NCBI RefSeq assembly: GCF_003255815.1
Contig: NC_037680.1
Span: forward strand, 15,782,653 to 15,846,652
Source of the DNA: Theropithecus gelada
Lineage: Eukaryota > Chordata > Mammalia > Primates > Cercopithecidae
Length of the DNA stretch: 64,000 bases
Direction of reading: 5' to 3'
Below, one piece after another: positions 1 to 11,735 of this stretch. The stretch's first letter is position 1; every line of letters starts with the position of its first letter. The notes beneath the pieces are model-generated. The model was not told where the DNA came from, did no database searches, and was given only the letters and a program-made list of their open reading frames with translations. Both the position numbers and the translations under genes were made by a program.

Positions 1-880
1 AGTAGAAGTTGTAGCTTTTCACCAACTCTCTAGATGTCCTCTTTAATTAAACAGAAATTACTTTTTTTCCTTGGACTCTTGAACATATGACTGACTGGTT
101 ACAACTTTTCTCTCATGCTAAAAATAGAGATGCATCTTGAGAATATGGCTTTAATAGCTGAGCATATACAAACTTTCTTAGATCTCTCTACTGTAATATG
201 AAGATATCATTTTGTGATACTTTCAATTAAAACCAACTGAAAATATCATATCTATGTGTTATTATTATATGACTACAACCTGAACTAAACTATGGGCAGT
301 TAACATGTGCTTTCCTTACCTTTTTCCTTTTGTAGAAAATTGAGGTGCCTTGTTTACTTTTAGTATCTATTTATCCTCAAAATCATGTGTTCAGTCAATA
401 ATTGGTGACCTAAATAAAGTTAACTGGTTGTTGAAGATTGGCATGAGTAGCTTGGTGAAGCTAAGTTCTGTTCAGAAAATGCTAGATAAATAGCTTTAGG
501 TAAGGAGCCATAAGAGCGAAGTCATAGAGATTCATAATCTTATGCTTATTCTCTTCCACTCTTCTCTATGGTCTTGTATACTTGCTGGAGGAAGAGCTGT
601 TAATTTTCACGTTCACTTCCAGAGACAGATAGGAATCTTCATCCATCTACTTGAAAATGACCAGAAACTTACAGACAAATATAAAAGACCCATTGTCACA
701 GTGCCAACTAGGGATGTGATGTGGGATGATACTCGAGTTATTACAAGGAAGGAATAACTCAGATAGCCATAGGTATATTTCTCTTGAGCATGTGTCTTTG
801 GTGAAGTCTTTTATCTCCCATGTAAGGCTGCCCTCCTTGAGTGCAGAAGTAAGCCTTCGAGCAGAGACGTAGTTTCATAT
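1..880. other. Intron of THSD7A, no assignable feature
   Basis: AT-rich intronic DNA. A 71-codon open frame at 542-757 has no recognisable domain and no splice context, so I treat it as chance. No THSD7A exon was found here. Confidence 0.6.
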
Positions 881-885
881 GGTTA

Positions 886-1592
886 CATCAGCAGCAGCAA
901 ATCCGTACAGGTCTGCAGCAATTTGACTCTTGCCTCCTCAGAGGAAAGAATTCATCTGAGGGGCGTAAGGCAGAATGAGAGACTGAGGCAAGTATTTGAA
1001 CAAGAGTGAAAGTTTATTAAAAAGTTTCAGAGCAGGAATGAAAGGAAGTAAAGTACACTTGGAAGAAGGCCAAGTAGGCAACTTAAAGAGATCCAAGTGC
1101 CCTCTTTGACCTTTGACTTGGGTTTTATATGTTGGCATGCTTCAGGGGTGGGGGTTGTTTCCCTCCTCCCCCGATTCTTTCCTTAGGGTGCGCCATCCAC
1201 ATGCACAGTGACCTGCCAGGACTTGGGAGGGGCCGCATGCACAGTGTGTTTACTGAAGTTGTACGCATGCTCACTTGAGGCATTTTTCCCTTACAAGTTG
1301 TGTGTTCCTAGAGGAAGGTCATATACCAGTTAAACTCTAACATTTTGCCTCTTAGCATGATTGAGCCCATTTGCCCAACTCCTGAGATTTTATCAGGAAG
1401 CTGCTGACCACCAGCTTCAGGTGTTTTCTATCTTTTGGGAGACTGCCTTTCCCTAGTGCTGGCTGCAACCAATTATTATGTTAGCGAGACAGTTTAACAA
1501 CTGCCTAACCATCACCTACTGGTTGCCTGACATTCCTGGTGGGGGACCCTTCTCCTATACTGCTTATGTCTTCTTAGCTACCGACTCTAACA
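886..1592 (-). repeat. Solitary LTR, ERV1-class, antisense
   Basis: On the minus strand the element starts TGTTAGAGTCGG at 1592. It carries an AATAAA around 1014-1020 (tttatt on the plus strand) and ends near 886 after a CTG-rich U5-like segment. The tetranucleotide gtta flanks both ends (882-885 and 1593-1596), matching the 4-bp duplications of gammaretrovirus-like ERVs. There is no internal region, so it looks like a solo LTR. The terminal CA is not preserved. The family is not resolved by eye. Confidence 0.6.
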
Positions 1593-1808
1593 GTTAGTGG
1601 TCAACAGTAAAAGGTGATGGAGGGATTTAGCAGCTGTGATAGCAAGAGCACTTAATTCAAAGAAGATATTTATATAATCCCTGTTGCTTTGCTTCTCAGT
1701 AGGAAGGGTGGGTTGGAGCAAGTAGGCAAGGATCTGAAACAAATGGAGATAAGAGTTGAAGATAATTTGATTAAATGCCATAAACATCTCCATAAGAGAG
1801 GAAAAGAT

Positions 1809-2138
1809 GGCTGGGCACGGTGGCTCACGCCTGTAACCCCAGCACTTTGGGAAGCCGAGGCAGGCAAATTTCCTGAGGTCAGGAGTTCAAGACCAGCCTG
1901 GCCAACATGGTGAAACCCTGTCTCTATTGAAAGAAAAAAAAAAGACAAAATTAGCTAGGGCGTGATGACAGGTGCCTGTATCCCAGCTACTCAGAAGGCT
2001 GAGACAGGAGAAGTGCTTGAACCTGGGAGGTGGAGATTACAATGAGCTGAGATTGCGCCATTGCACTCCAGCCTCAATGACAGAGTGAAACTGCATCTTA
2101 AAAAAAAAAAAAAAAAAAAAAAGATAAAAAAAGAAAGA
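1809..2138 (+). repeat. AluS-type Alu with 14-bp target-site duplication
   Basis: A full-length dimeric Alu (ggctgggcacggtggctcac start, mid A-rich linker, long A tail). It is flanked by the perfect duplication aagagaggaaaaga at 1794-1807 and 2139-2152. Diagnostic positions and divergence suggest AluS. It lies in a THSD7A intron in sense orientation. Confidence 0.92.
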
Positions 2139-2152
2139 AAGAGAGGAAAAGA

Positions 2153-2431
2153 CAGTTAATTAACTTTATTCACAAAGAACTATGGTTTAATATGTGGCAG
2201 GTGTCAGAATAAACACATTTGAAAAACCTAACATTTGATTTAAGAGCTGACTTTGGAATTTAAAAAGACAAACTATGTATTTGATTATCATGTCATTGGT
2301 AAGTCAGTTGCCCCAAACCGTAAATTGCCATGATGTATAGTGCAAATATTAAGTGATTTTAACATATGTATTTTTATTCATTCATATGTTTGACTCACTG
2401 TGTAACCATAAAAATATTATTTATGCTATAG
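2153..2431. other. Intron with 3' splice region of the exon at 2432
   Basis: Unassigned intronic sequence leading to the acceptor at 2430-2431. The tract before the AG is only weakly pyrimidine-rich (ttatttatgctatag). Confidence 0.5.
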
Positions 2432-2624
2432 GGTGGAGTCTGTGGTTGTGAGAAGGGCTATACAGAGATAATGAGATCAAATGGTTTCCTGGATTACTGC
2501 ATGAAAGTACCAGGCTCAGAGGATAAAAAAGCTGATGTGAAAAACCTTTCTGGGAAAAACAGACCTGTGAATTCAAAAATACATGATATTTTTAAAGGAT
2601 GGTCTCTTCAACCACTTGATCCAG
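2432..2624 (+). CDS. THSD7A: THSD7A, antepenultimate coding exon (end of ectodomain)
   Basis: A 193-nt exon bounded by an acceptor (ctatag before 2432) and a donor (gtgagt from 2625). It reads in phase 0 for 64 codons plus one base, starting GGVCGCEKGYTEIM and ending WSLQPLDP. Clustered cysteines (CGC, DYC) fit the end of the last thrombospondin type-1 region. An N-glycosylation sequon (Asn-Leu-Ser) lies at 2543-2551. I recognise the protein as the C-terminal part of thrombospondin type-1 domain-containing 7A, a large single-pass membrane protein of podocytes and endothelium and an autoantigen in membranous nephropathy (established knowledge). No stop or frameshift is seen. The phase joins exactly to the exon at 7139. 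Upstream exons are not in this window. The paralogue THSD7B is the main alternative; the tail encoded at 15870-15951 fits THSD7A better. Confidence 0.88.
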
Positions 2625-2897
2625 GTGAGTTTCAGTTGTAAGAAATGAGAATTTTCTCACAGGAGGTCTATATTTTGACCACTTCTCATAATGGAAGGAA
2701 TGGAGGGAAGGAGAAGGGAAGGAGAACGGAGAGGAGAGAAGAAAGAGGCAGTATGGCATAATTCAGGGTTTCTCAGATTTGAATATTGCATGATGCATGA
2801 GTCCCTTTAAGTGTACAGTGTTTTCATGAATGGTTGAACATAAGTCTCTCAACCCCAGTCTAAGAGACAGTGAGTTAAGTAACAAAATAATATCCTT
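2625..2897. other. Intronic DNA with a short GGAAG/GGAGA purine stretch
   Basis: The donor gtgagt is at 2625-2630. A purine-rich imperfect repeat (ggaagg/ggagaa units) lies at about 2693-2750. Nothing else is recognised. Confidence 0.5.
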
Positions 2898-2911
2898 TGA
2901 AAATATCTTTC

Positions 2912-3207
2912 TTTTTTCTTGGGTTGGGGAGAGGGTTTCACTGTCACCCAGGCTGCAGTCCAGTGGTGTGATCTCAGCTCACTGCAACCTCTGCCTCCCA
3001 GGTTCAAGCGATTCTTCTGCAATAGCTTCCCGAGTAGTTGGGATTACAGGTGCCTGCCACCACACCTGACTAATTTTTCTGTATTTTTAGTAGAGACAGG
3101 TTTCGCCATGTTGGCCAGGCTGGTCTCAATCTCCTGACCTCAAGTGATCTGCCCGCCTTGGCCTCCCAAAGTGCTGGAATTACAGGCATGAACCACTGCA
3201 CCTCACC
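2912..3207 (-). repeat. AluS-type Alu, antisense
   Basis: A reverse-complement Alu with a degraded poly-T at its left end. It is flanked by tgaaaatatctttc at 2898-2911 and 3208-3221. Moderate divergence suits AluS. It lies about 290 bp downstream of the 2432-2624 exon, in antisense orientation, the orientation from which Alu exonisation usually arises. Confidence 0.92.
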
Positions 3208-3327
3208 TGAAAATATCTTTCAATCCTAATTTATCTCTGAGAAAAGATCTACTCTTATAACTGAATTTGTATATATAACTAAATGAGAAAATTGGAATAG
3301 AATCTCAAGGACTTATAAGAAATGTCA

Positions 3328-3607
3328 GGCCGGGCGCGGTGGCTCAAGCCTGTAATCCCAGCACTTTGGGAGGCCGAGGCGGGTGGATCACAAGGTCAGG
3401 AGATCGAGACTATCCTGGCTAACATGGTGAAACCCCGTCTCTACTAAAAATACAAAAACCTAGCCGGGCGCGGTAGCGGGCGCCTGTAGTCCCAGCTACT
3501 CGGGAGGCTGAGGCGGGAGAATGGCGTGAACCCGGGGGGCGGAGCTTGCAGTGAGCCGAGCTCGCGCCACTGCACTCCAGCCTGGGAGGCACAGTGAGAC
3601 TCCGTCT

Positions 3608-3649
<42 letters not shown>
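3328..3649 (+). repeat. Young AluY of Old World monkey type
   Basis: A near-consensus Alu beginning ggccgggcgcggtggctcaa, with a pure A tail of about 42 nt. The perfect duplication aagaaatgtc is at 3317-3326 and 3650-3659. The caagcctg variant in the A box region is typical of cercopithecid AluY lineages. Confidence 0.93.
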
Positions 3650-3653
<4 letters not shown>

Positions 3654-3704
3654 AATGTCCAGAGATCCTATTTGCTTCAAGAAACACTGGTGAAAAGGTA
3701 AAGA

Positions 3705-3870
3705 GTATCAGTTTCAAAGGTAGACAGACCTTACTGGCCTCATGGCTTACACACACCTGTTTTGTGATTAGCTGTAGTTTCTTAACTTCTCTGGACCTCA
3801 TTTTTTCATCTATAAACTCAATCTAGTGGTATTTATCCTGCAGGATTGTCATAGATATTGCAGTATTAGG
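3705..3870 (-). repeat. MIR fragment, antisense
   Basis: Shows the usual antisense MIR pattern: gtgattagctgtagtttcttaacttctctggacctcattttttcatctataaa-like blocks followed by the gattgtcatagat segment. Heavily diverged. Confidence 0.6.
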
Positions 3871-3889
3871 CCTGCAGGGCTCAGTAATC

Positions 3890-4105
3890 GACTTTTACTA
3901 AGTGCAGGAATGGACATTTATTAGATGCTTTCTGTTGCCCTGTGGCTCTGTGCTGGCTGGTTGTACAGCATGAAATGTCTCATTACGTTCTTAGAACCTA
4001 ATGAGATGTTATCATCCCATTTGAGAGATGAGGTAACTGAAAATGGCAGTGCAGGTTAATGTTATCAGTTTCAGACCACCAGCAAGTGACAGAGGAAGGT
4101 TTTAA
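3890..4105 (+). repeat. MIR fragment, sense
   Basis: Matches the MIR core order: tttattagatgcttt, then ctcattacgttct, then cccatttgagagatgaggtaactga, then accagcaagtgacagag. It lies next to the antisense MIR at 3705. Confidence 0.65.
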
Positions 4106-4905
4106 AGGCAGACCTTTAAGGCTTTTACAAACCCCTGTCCCTGCTTCCCATTTTGTGAATTGGGTAGAAGGGGAAAGCCAGAGACTCTGTGGCCATCAGA
4201 CATACTTCTTTTAGAAACAAAACGCTGAAAATGACCAAGGAAAGCAACATAACTCCTGGGGCATAGGAAGGGAAGACACAGAAAACACTCAGGCAAATAT
4301 ACCCTAGGAATTTTCCTTCCAGACCCTAGGCCTTAGCCGTACCAGAAGTGTCTTGATGACCCGTTTAAATGGAACACAATCCAAAGCCCAGGCCCAAAGA
4401 AACACAGATCTAACTGGAGAAGCAATATTTATACACCTCAGTCAACTTTTAAGAAATACCACCATATCTTAGTTAACTTTTGATTCCCCTGCGTGTCTGG
4501 GAATGCCAAAGGTGTTTAAAAACATCTCATTAGCTTTAATGCTAAATTAGAAGTAGATTTAAATGTGAAGGAAACATGATATTAAATATAGCCAGATTCA
4601 CCCATTGCCTGTGGACCCTATTTCTGAAAGAGAATTAACTTGAGGTCCCAGGGAAATGAGTCTTGGAATCCACAAGTAAGCCCTTAACCTTTTATTCATG
4701 GATGGAACTTGGAGATCTAACTAAAACAACAATATCATATGTGTGAGTATACGTGTGTGTGTCTGTGTGTGTCTAGATACACAAAAATATGTATTTACAC
4801 ATATATATGTATATTGGGATATAAATCGCCTGTGTGTGTGTGCTTATATTTGTATATATATAGATAAGTGTATATGAAATATGTATTTGGTCTTGAGAGA
4901 GTTTA
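4106..4905. other. Intronic DNA with a TG/TA simple-repeat zone
   Basis: No coding signal. Imperfect (TG)n and (TA)n runs lie at about 4740-4870. The rest is unassigned. Confidence 0.5.
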
Positions 4906-4909
4906 CAAC

Positions 4910-5510
4910 TTTCATTAGGTTCTCATGGTGAGAGTGTAAATTAGAGCAACCTGTCAGGAGGACGATTAGGCCATACTAATATATTTATTTACTTGTCATA
5001 TATTTTGACCTAAAATGTTCCTCTAAGGAACTCATCATGCAGTTATATACACATATACTAAAAGACGTCTGTAAGTTATATTAATTATATGATTGCTTAT
5101 TATAGCAAATGAATGAAAACAATATAAATGCCCACAAATAGAATAATGGGAAAACCAAAATATAACTGTGTCATGGTGAATCACAGGGATACTAAGAAGA
5201 GGTAGACCTTCTTTTATGAACTAGTATGAAAATATTTCCAACCTATATTGTTTAGTGGAAGAAAAAGTACAAATCAAAGTGAATGATATGCACCATTTTT
5301 GTCTTTTTAAGAAGTGTATGAATTGGTATATGTGTGCTCAGGTGCTTGCATATGCAGAGAACTAGAAAGATTCACAAGGAAACTGGTAACAGTAATAGCT
5401 ACTCTGTAGGGAATTGAGAGGGTTGTGGGAAGACTTATTTTTCACTACGTATCTTTTTTAATAGTTAGAAGGTTTAGCCTATCTTTTATGTCCTTATAGA
5501 ATACATTAAT
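4910..5510 (+). repeat. Old L1 3' end (L1M-type)
   Basis: The order of diverged blocks is that of an L1M 3' end: the attagagcaacctgtcaggagg block, the nttattatagcaaatgaatgaaaacaatataaatgccc block, the gggatactaagaagag block, and the tatgcagagaactagaaagattcacaaggaaactgg block. No target-site duplication was seen. Confidence 0.7.
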
Positions 5511-7138
5511 GCTTTTTTTAAGTAACATGGCTTTAAAGGTTTTATACCACCACATACTTCTAAACTGGGGATTTAAAAGCACTGGACCTCCCAATGAATC
5601 AATCAGGGTGTTATGGATTATAAGCTATAAGGAGCGTCCTAACTCAGGAAAGACTTTTTTTTTTGACCAACGTAAAAATTCAGAATAGGCCATTTCATCA
5701 TTAGTGTTTCAAAGAGATTAGAATCCAAGCTTTGGTAAAAGTTTTATGACCATAGAAAAATACCATTACTACGTTGAACCTTATTCTAAAATCTGATTGA
5801 GACTTGAAAGTGTCCTATAAGCAAAAACTATAATAGGTAGTTGTAATGTAATTGAAAGTAATTGTGATTTTATTCAAAAGAAGTGTTGTTTACAATAGAT
5901 TTTGATTGTTTTTCCCCGCATAGAAGCTTTTCAAATAAGATACTGTTACGTGTATTTTGGACCTGTAGTTAATTACATTGGTGTAGTATGATGAATCTCT
6001 GTGTGTTTCTTTCAGAAATAAATGCAATTCGTTTGGGATACTGAGGTATTGCCTTTGTCAGTCCAATTCTAAGTTTAGTTAGCTATATGCTCACATAAAA
6101 TAGAGCAAAAAACATTAGAGTGACAGAAACAACTCAAGTTTCTATCATATGTAGAAAAAGCATATATATATTTGTGAATGTATGTATATATATACTCAAG
6201 CTTATATCTTATATAGAATAAAAGTAACATAATAGATTAAAATACATGGTTAATGCATTTTGTTAACTGTAGTAGACATCAGATCCAAAATAATGTGTAC
6301 TTGTAGACACATGGTGATAATTTTACAGTAATTTGATGAATTGATTAATTTGTTTGGTCATGTAGTTTTTGTTTGCCTGACGTCATTTTGGAAGTAGAGC
6401 CACTAAAAATGGTCATAGTAGTTTTCTTTCCATGCAAAGTTGTCTCTTAATTATAATTTTCTTTGTTCTTTTTATGTTGTCAAATGTTTTGCCATGTTTT
6501 TGTATATGCATATAACTGTAAACACCTTAAATTCAAATTAGCCTACCAGTTGACTGGATTTTATGAAATAATGATTACCAGTGTTTGTTTGGTATTATGA
6601 AAAAATTTGATTGACTATCTTATATTTTACATTTTCATTTCTTTTTCATCATTTGAAAGCTGTTACCTATGGATATTTCCACTTATGCTTATGACTTGTG
6701 CGTGTCTCAGAATTCAGATAAAAAGTAAAACATTCAGTAACATAAACATTTTGGTGCCATGAAGTTACACCTAATGCTTTTGAGAGTTAATTTGCTAAAA
6801 ATCAAACAACAATGCAAACTGTTTATCTATAAAAGTCCATTAAAAAGGGTGCCATGTAATATTTTAAAGTTGTTTTCATAGACATAATTTCTAGTAGGAA
6901 ACTCATATTCCTATGATGTTCTAAGACAATCTTTAATTTCTGATTATACCTGGCAATTTACAGAGTATGCTAGAACATTGCTAACTTCTGCAGTTGAGTG
7001 CACAGTTGGCTAAGGTGCTGGTGTTCAAGTACAGAACTAATGGTCAGCTTGGGGTTGTCAGACCTAATGTTGCCCTATCTCTCAAATGCTGCAGACTTCT
7101 GTATGCTAAGCTTCTTATGTTATCTCTGTTTTAAACAG
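5511..7138. other. Intronic DNA, no assignable repeat, with 3' splice site at 7138
   Basis: AT-rich and largely unassigned. It ends with a clear acceptor tract (tctctgttttaaacag) for the transmembrane exon. Confidence 0.5.
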
Positions 7139-7226
7139 ATGGCCGAGTAAAAATGTGGGTTTATGGCGTTTCAGGTGGCGCTTTTCTTATCATGATTTTC
7201 CTAGTATTTACTTCCTACCTTGTTTG
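7139..7226 (+). CDS. THSD7A: THSD7A, penultimate coding exon (transmembrane helix)
   Basis: An 88-nt exon between ttaaacag and gtaagt. The split codon G|AT gives Asp, so the exon reads on from 2624 in phase. It encodes DGRVKMWVYGVSGG and then a strongly hydrophobic run (AFLIMIFLVFTSYLV), about 23 residues in all. This is the single membrane-spanning helix of the type I protein. The exon ends TG|, completed to Cys by the first base of the exon at 15870. A Cys followed by Lys-Lys at the inner face is a normal stop-transfer arrangement. The introns on either side measure 4514 and 8643 bp. The exon is intact, with no deviation from the expected structure. Confidence 0.88.
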
Positions 7227-7952
7227 GTAAGTACTAATTAGTAAAAAGTTTATATTCCGTATTTTTTATGGATTTAATGTTATACTTGAAAAAAGTATCT
7301 CAGGATCATTGCCCATTATAATAGAATTCTTGAGGCCAAGAAATAATCTTCAACAGTAGAATGGCTGAATAGTTGAAATGAGGAATCATTATTTTTTTGT
7401 TCTTATTTGAGATAACTTTTTTAAATTTGGTATTTGAATAATATGAAAATCATTGGTCAGAACTTTTCCATTTGGGTGTTTTGATTTCGATCAGTAGTTT
7501 TCAGCCTTGACAATACATTGATGTCTCCTAGGGAATCGTGCTTGATCCCCCTCCCCAGAGATTCTGATTTAATTAGTCTTGGATGTGGCCAGGTCATCTG
7601 GGTGTTTAAAAGCTTCTGAGGTAATTCTAATTTGTGGTCTAGGCTAAGAAAATTACTACAGATAATTTCAGTTCTTAAATTTTGTTCTTAAATTTTGAAC
7701 GGTTAGGTTAAACTGACCAGTTGGTTAAAACAACCTGTAAGCACATTTTAAATAGTAGAGCAAGTTGTTTTTTTATATTGACAAGCTATGAGACAAAATT
7801 TAACTGATGGTCATTTCCAAAAAAAAATAAAAAACCATTTTGTAAAGTGACTAGTTCTGAGAATTTATTAATCTCAGAAAATAATAACTAGTTCATCATA
7901 CAGAATATATTTTAGTTGATGAACTGCTCTTGAAACCAGACAGAAGTAAATG
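7227..7952. other. Intronic DNA, mostly unassigned
   Basis: The donor gtaagt is at 7227-7232. A possible decayed DNA-transposon or MIR trace lies around 7490-7640 (gttttcagccttgac ... gtgtttaaaagcttctgaggtaattc, which resembles MER5-type sequence), too weak to name firmly. Confidence 0.4.
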
Positions 7953-8390
7953 CAGTTGACTCTTGAACAGTGTGAGGACTGGGGTGCCTACTCCCCACAC
8001 AGTCAAAAATTCAAGTATAATTTCCGACTCCGCCAAAACCTGACTACTAATGGCCCACTTTTGACCAGAAGCCTTACCAATAACATAGTCAAATAACGCA
8101 TATTTTATATATTTATGAATTATATACTATATTCTTACAATAAAGTAAGCTAGAGAAAAGAAAATGTAATTAAGAAAATCATAAGGAACAGAAAATATAT
8201 TTACTATTCACTAAGTAGTTATGGATTATCATGAAGGTCTTCATCCTCACCATCTTCATACTGACTAGGCTGAGGAGGAAGAGGAAGAAAGAGGGGTTGT
8301 TGGCCTTATTGTCTCAGGGGTGGCAGAGGCAGAAGAAAATCTGCATGTAAGTTGATGCAGTTCAAACATGTGTTGTTCAAGGGTCAATTG
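7953..8390 (-). mobile_element. Tigger-type DNA transposon, non-autonomous, antisense
   Basis: The terminal inverted repeats are cagttgactcttgaacag at the left and ttgttcaagggtcaattg at the right, followed by TA. The interior holds the attcttacaataaagtaagct and gaggaggaagaggaag blocks seen in this family. It is too short for a transposase. Same family as the element at 39683-40728. Confidence 0.75.
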
Positions 8391-9420
8391 TAGATGTTAA
8401 TGTTTTCAAGTGTGCTAAGAATATTATATCAGCCTTTTGAGCAGAAGTTTCAATTGATTTTTTTTTAATTTTCATGAGATCAAAGTGTTACTTCAATTTT
8501 TTCTCCTAATAAAGATATTTATATTCATCATCTATTTCAGAGACTATTTTCCTGAGAATTTTTACCCAAGTTTTAATTTTGATTCAAATTCAGCTATTGT
8601 CTGTTAACCTCAAATTCTGTTTCCAAGGCTACACAGGTTTTTAAATCTTTGCTCTTGGTCAGTGAAATTTGGTGAAGGAAATAAGATGACTTTAATTCTT
8701 TCTACCACCTATAGTGGTAGAAATTATTCCCTAGAAATTAGATTTCTATCCAACTAACATTTCCCTGTTGTTGTAGTGAAAAGTGTCATCTTCAGTTGGT
8801 CATTCATCCTAGAATCAATTTTTTTTTTTCTGATTTTCTTTATTCAAATTGATGTTTGGCTAGTATTGCCTAGATCTACTCTTAATGAACAAATGTGAAT
8901 TTGAAAGCTTTGTATGAGGTTTAAAGGAACAGGAAGCATTCATCACCAGAAAAGATTAAAACAAAGGGGAAATTTCTTAAATTGCAGCAAAGGACATGAA
9001 GGTTTGGCCAATAGGAAACTACTTTCAAAGCCATCAATAGACCAACCCAGTGTAAGGTAATTAGATAGTCTGTCGGTCTATAAAAGCTTAGATGAATTCT
9101 AGCTGTTAGTAACCAACCATATCCCCAAATCCAGATTCTATGCTTCCCTTTTCCCTTAAATATTTAAAAGATTAAAAATTTACATGTAGTAACACATACA
9201 TTTTGCCTTTTTTATTTTTCTCCATTCCCTTCAACTTAAGAATGTGTTAACCGTAATCTATTCCTTTGACAACAAATGTTTATTAAGGCCCCTTTCTACA
9301 TGACTCTAAGTTCTGGGAATTAATTAGGTACATCATTGTATTCTGTTAACAAACCACTTTCTAGAGAATTTTTTTATATATATTCATGGGATAGAAGTGC
9401 AGTTTTGCTGCATCGCTTTT
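8391..9420. other. Intronic DNA, no assignable feature
   Basis: AT-rich; no repeat or exon recognised by eye. Confidence 0.45.
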
Positions 9421-9425
9421 TGGTG

Positions 9426-9431
<6 letters not shown>

Positions 9432-9468
<37 letters not shown>

Positions 9469-9748
9469 AGACGGAGTCTCGCTGTGTCACCCAGGCTGGA
9501 GTGCAGTGGCGCGATCTCGGCTCACTGCAAGCTCCGCCTCCCGGGTTTATGCCATTCTCCTGCCTCAGCCTCCCGAGTAGCTGGGACTACAGGCGCCCGC
9601 CACCACGCCCGGCTAGTTTTTTGTATTTTTAGTAGAGACGGGGTTTCACCATGTTAGCCAGGATGGTCTCGATCTCCTGACCTCGTGATCCACCCGCCTC
9701 GGCCTCCCAAAGTGCTGGGATTACAGGGTTGAGCCACCGCGCCCGGCC
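9432..9748 (-). repeat. Young AluY of Old World monkey type, antisense
   Basis: A near-consensus antisense Alu with an uninterrupted T run of about 38. The duplication tggtgaatttt is at 9421-9431 and 9749-9759. The left-arm end reads ggttgagccaccgcgcccggcc, one base from the ggcttgagcc form of cercopithecid AluY. Confidence 0.93.
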
Positions 9749-9759
9749 TGGTGAATTTT

Positions 9760-10754
9760 AAAATATAAAGTATCAATGAAATTTCTCTTTACTTTAAAGT
9801 AGCCAAATTACGTAAGTATTTATGCACATTGTATCTCATAGACATTTTTTTCATGCTGAAAGTCTGCCTTTAATAATGTCCCTGTGGAAGTAGCGCTCAT
9901 ATTTGGACCGGCTCCCATCTGCAGTCTACAGCCAGATTCGTCTTTCTGAAGCTTAGCTCCAGGGATCAGCCCTTTCCTACTCACACACGAGCTCTGGCTT
10001 CCCACTGACAGCAAAACTAAAGTCATGTTTTGGCTGCCTCACCAGTTGACTAAAGTCTTCCACAACTGGAGCCCAAACAACTCTTTCAAATGTATCTGCT
10101 ACTAATTCCCTATACCCTATACAGGCGCGTATGTTATATAGGCTCAAACACATTTAAGTCTTCATTTTCTAACTAAGGAAAATTTTTTAAAAAAGAAAAA
10201 AATTGACTTTTTAAATAAACTTTTTGATTTAGATAAGATAGTAAATTGTCTATGCTAATATTTAATCAATGTGCTAAATTATAGTTGCATTTATTATCTT
10301 ATATCACACATAAATACAGTATTTCATTATATAAAATGCTCATTTTTCTCTAATTTCATATTCATAACATAATTTTATTCAATGTCTCCATCTACCTTTC
10401 AGATAAGTCACTCTTATCACTGCTTTAGTCTTTCTTTCCACAGTTCACTTCAGTATCAGGTTTAGTATATTCATTTCCACCCAAGTTGTTTGAGATACAG
10501 CACTTCTTTGGATCTCTTTGTGCTGCTGTTTCAGAGGTTTTATCCTCACATCCAAATACCTATCTGCCTACATTAGGGAGATGGCCATTTTATTTGTCTT
10601 GTGTGTATATCTGTGATTTGCATTTTTTAAAATAGCTTTTGGTATAGCAAATGTAGCCCCTCATTATATAAAAGATTTTATAGTCATTGAATATAAGACT
10701 GTCGCCTCTTTCTGAAAGATAATTTTGAGGAGGAATAATTTCACATTAGGGCAC
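9760..10754. other. Intronic DNA, no assignable feature
   Basis: No firm assignment. An open frame on the minus strand at 9820-10026 has no recognisable domain. Confidence 0.45.
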
Positions 10755-11136
10755 TATATTAATCCATTGTCATACTACTATGAAGAAATAGCCAAGACTG
10801 GGTAATTAATAAAGGAAAGAGATTTAATTGACTCACAGTTCTGTATGACTGGGGAGGCCTCAGGAAACTTACAATCATGGCCAAAGGCAAAGGAGAAACA
10901 GGCACCTTCTTCACAGAGCAACAGGATGGATTTAGTGCTGAGAGTAGGGGAAGGAGACCCTTATAAAACCATCACATCTTTTGAGAACTACCTTTCTATC
11001 CTGAGAACAGCATGGGGGAAGCCATGATTCAATTACCTCCACCTAGTTTCTCCCTTGACATGTGGGGATTATGGAGTTTATGGGGATTACAATTCAAGAT
11101 GAGATTTTGGTGGGGAAACAAAATCTAACCATATCA
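10755..11136 (-). repeat. MaLR solo LTR (MST/THE1 group), antisense
   Basis: The plus strand runs from tatattaatccattgtca through gactgggtaattaataaaggaaagag, ggcctcaggaaacttacaatcatgg and gattacaattcaagatgagatt to aaccatatca. This is the antisense of an ERVL-MaLR LTR. The perfect 5-bp duplication ggcac is at 10750-10754 and 11137-11141. No internal sequence, so a solo LTR. Confidence 0.9.
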
Positions 11137-11141
11137 GGCAC

Positions 11142-11534
11142 TTAGGGAGCTGCCCCTCTAATTTTCCAAGGAAGTTTCTGCTTCTGTGGCTTACTCCTTG
11201 TTTTCCATTGCTAGCTATTGGTACTCTGCCTGTTCATTAATCCCTGTAAAACTCAAATACCAACTTTTTCCTTTTTAAACAGTCTGGAATAATTTGTTCA
11301 TGTCCCTTTTCTCGTGGTATTTATGCCATTATAATATTGTAGTTATTTATATAAACATCTTCCTCCTCTATCAAACCCCAGGGAGTTTGGGTGGAGAGAA
11401 GTAATGACTATGCTTTATGGATTGTTTTAAAGCATGAATTTGATAAAGATTTATTGAGCAAATAAATAAAATGTATTAGTAAAAACTTATTGCCTGTATT
11501 TTTTTTTTAAAAAAACAGTCTAGGAAAAAAAGTC
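11142..11534. other. Intronic DNA, unassigned
   Basis: Nothing recognised apart from short A-runs near 11495-11515. Confidence 0.45.
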
Positions 11535-11735
11535 TAATATTTATATGTCAAATATTACATACATTGCCTTATTCAATCATAATAATCCAAGGAGGTGTTG
11601 CTATTGCCATCCCTATTTTAAACAGTAATTGATCCCTAGTGAAATTTCTTAACTTTTCTGAGGTCACCAGCATGGTAGAATCAACCCCAGGTTTGCCTAT
11701 CCCTAGAGTGCACAGTCTTTCTACTGGCCTTTGAA
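11535..11735 (+). repeat. MIR fragment, sense
   Basis: Blocks ttacatacattgccttattcaat, ggaggtgttgctattgccatccctatttta and aggtcaccagcatggtaga follow the MIR core order. Confidence 0.6.

Noticed and set aside
542..757. 71-codon open frame near the window start, considered as a THSD7A exon
   Set aside because: No splice sites in frame, no cysteine-rich thrombospondin pattern and no domain.
3419..3826. Open frames of 60-90 codons on both strands, some with poly-Phe or poly-Lys runs
   Set aside because: They are translations of an Alu and its A tail; the same pattern recurs at 9336-9657, 18718-18990, 34042-34563 and 35331-35602.
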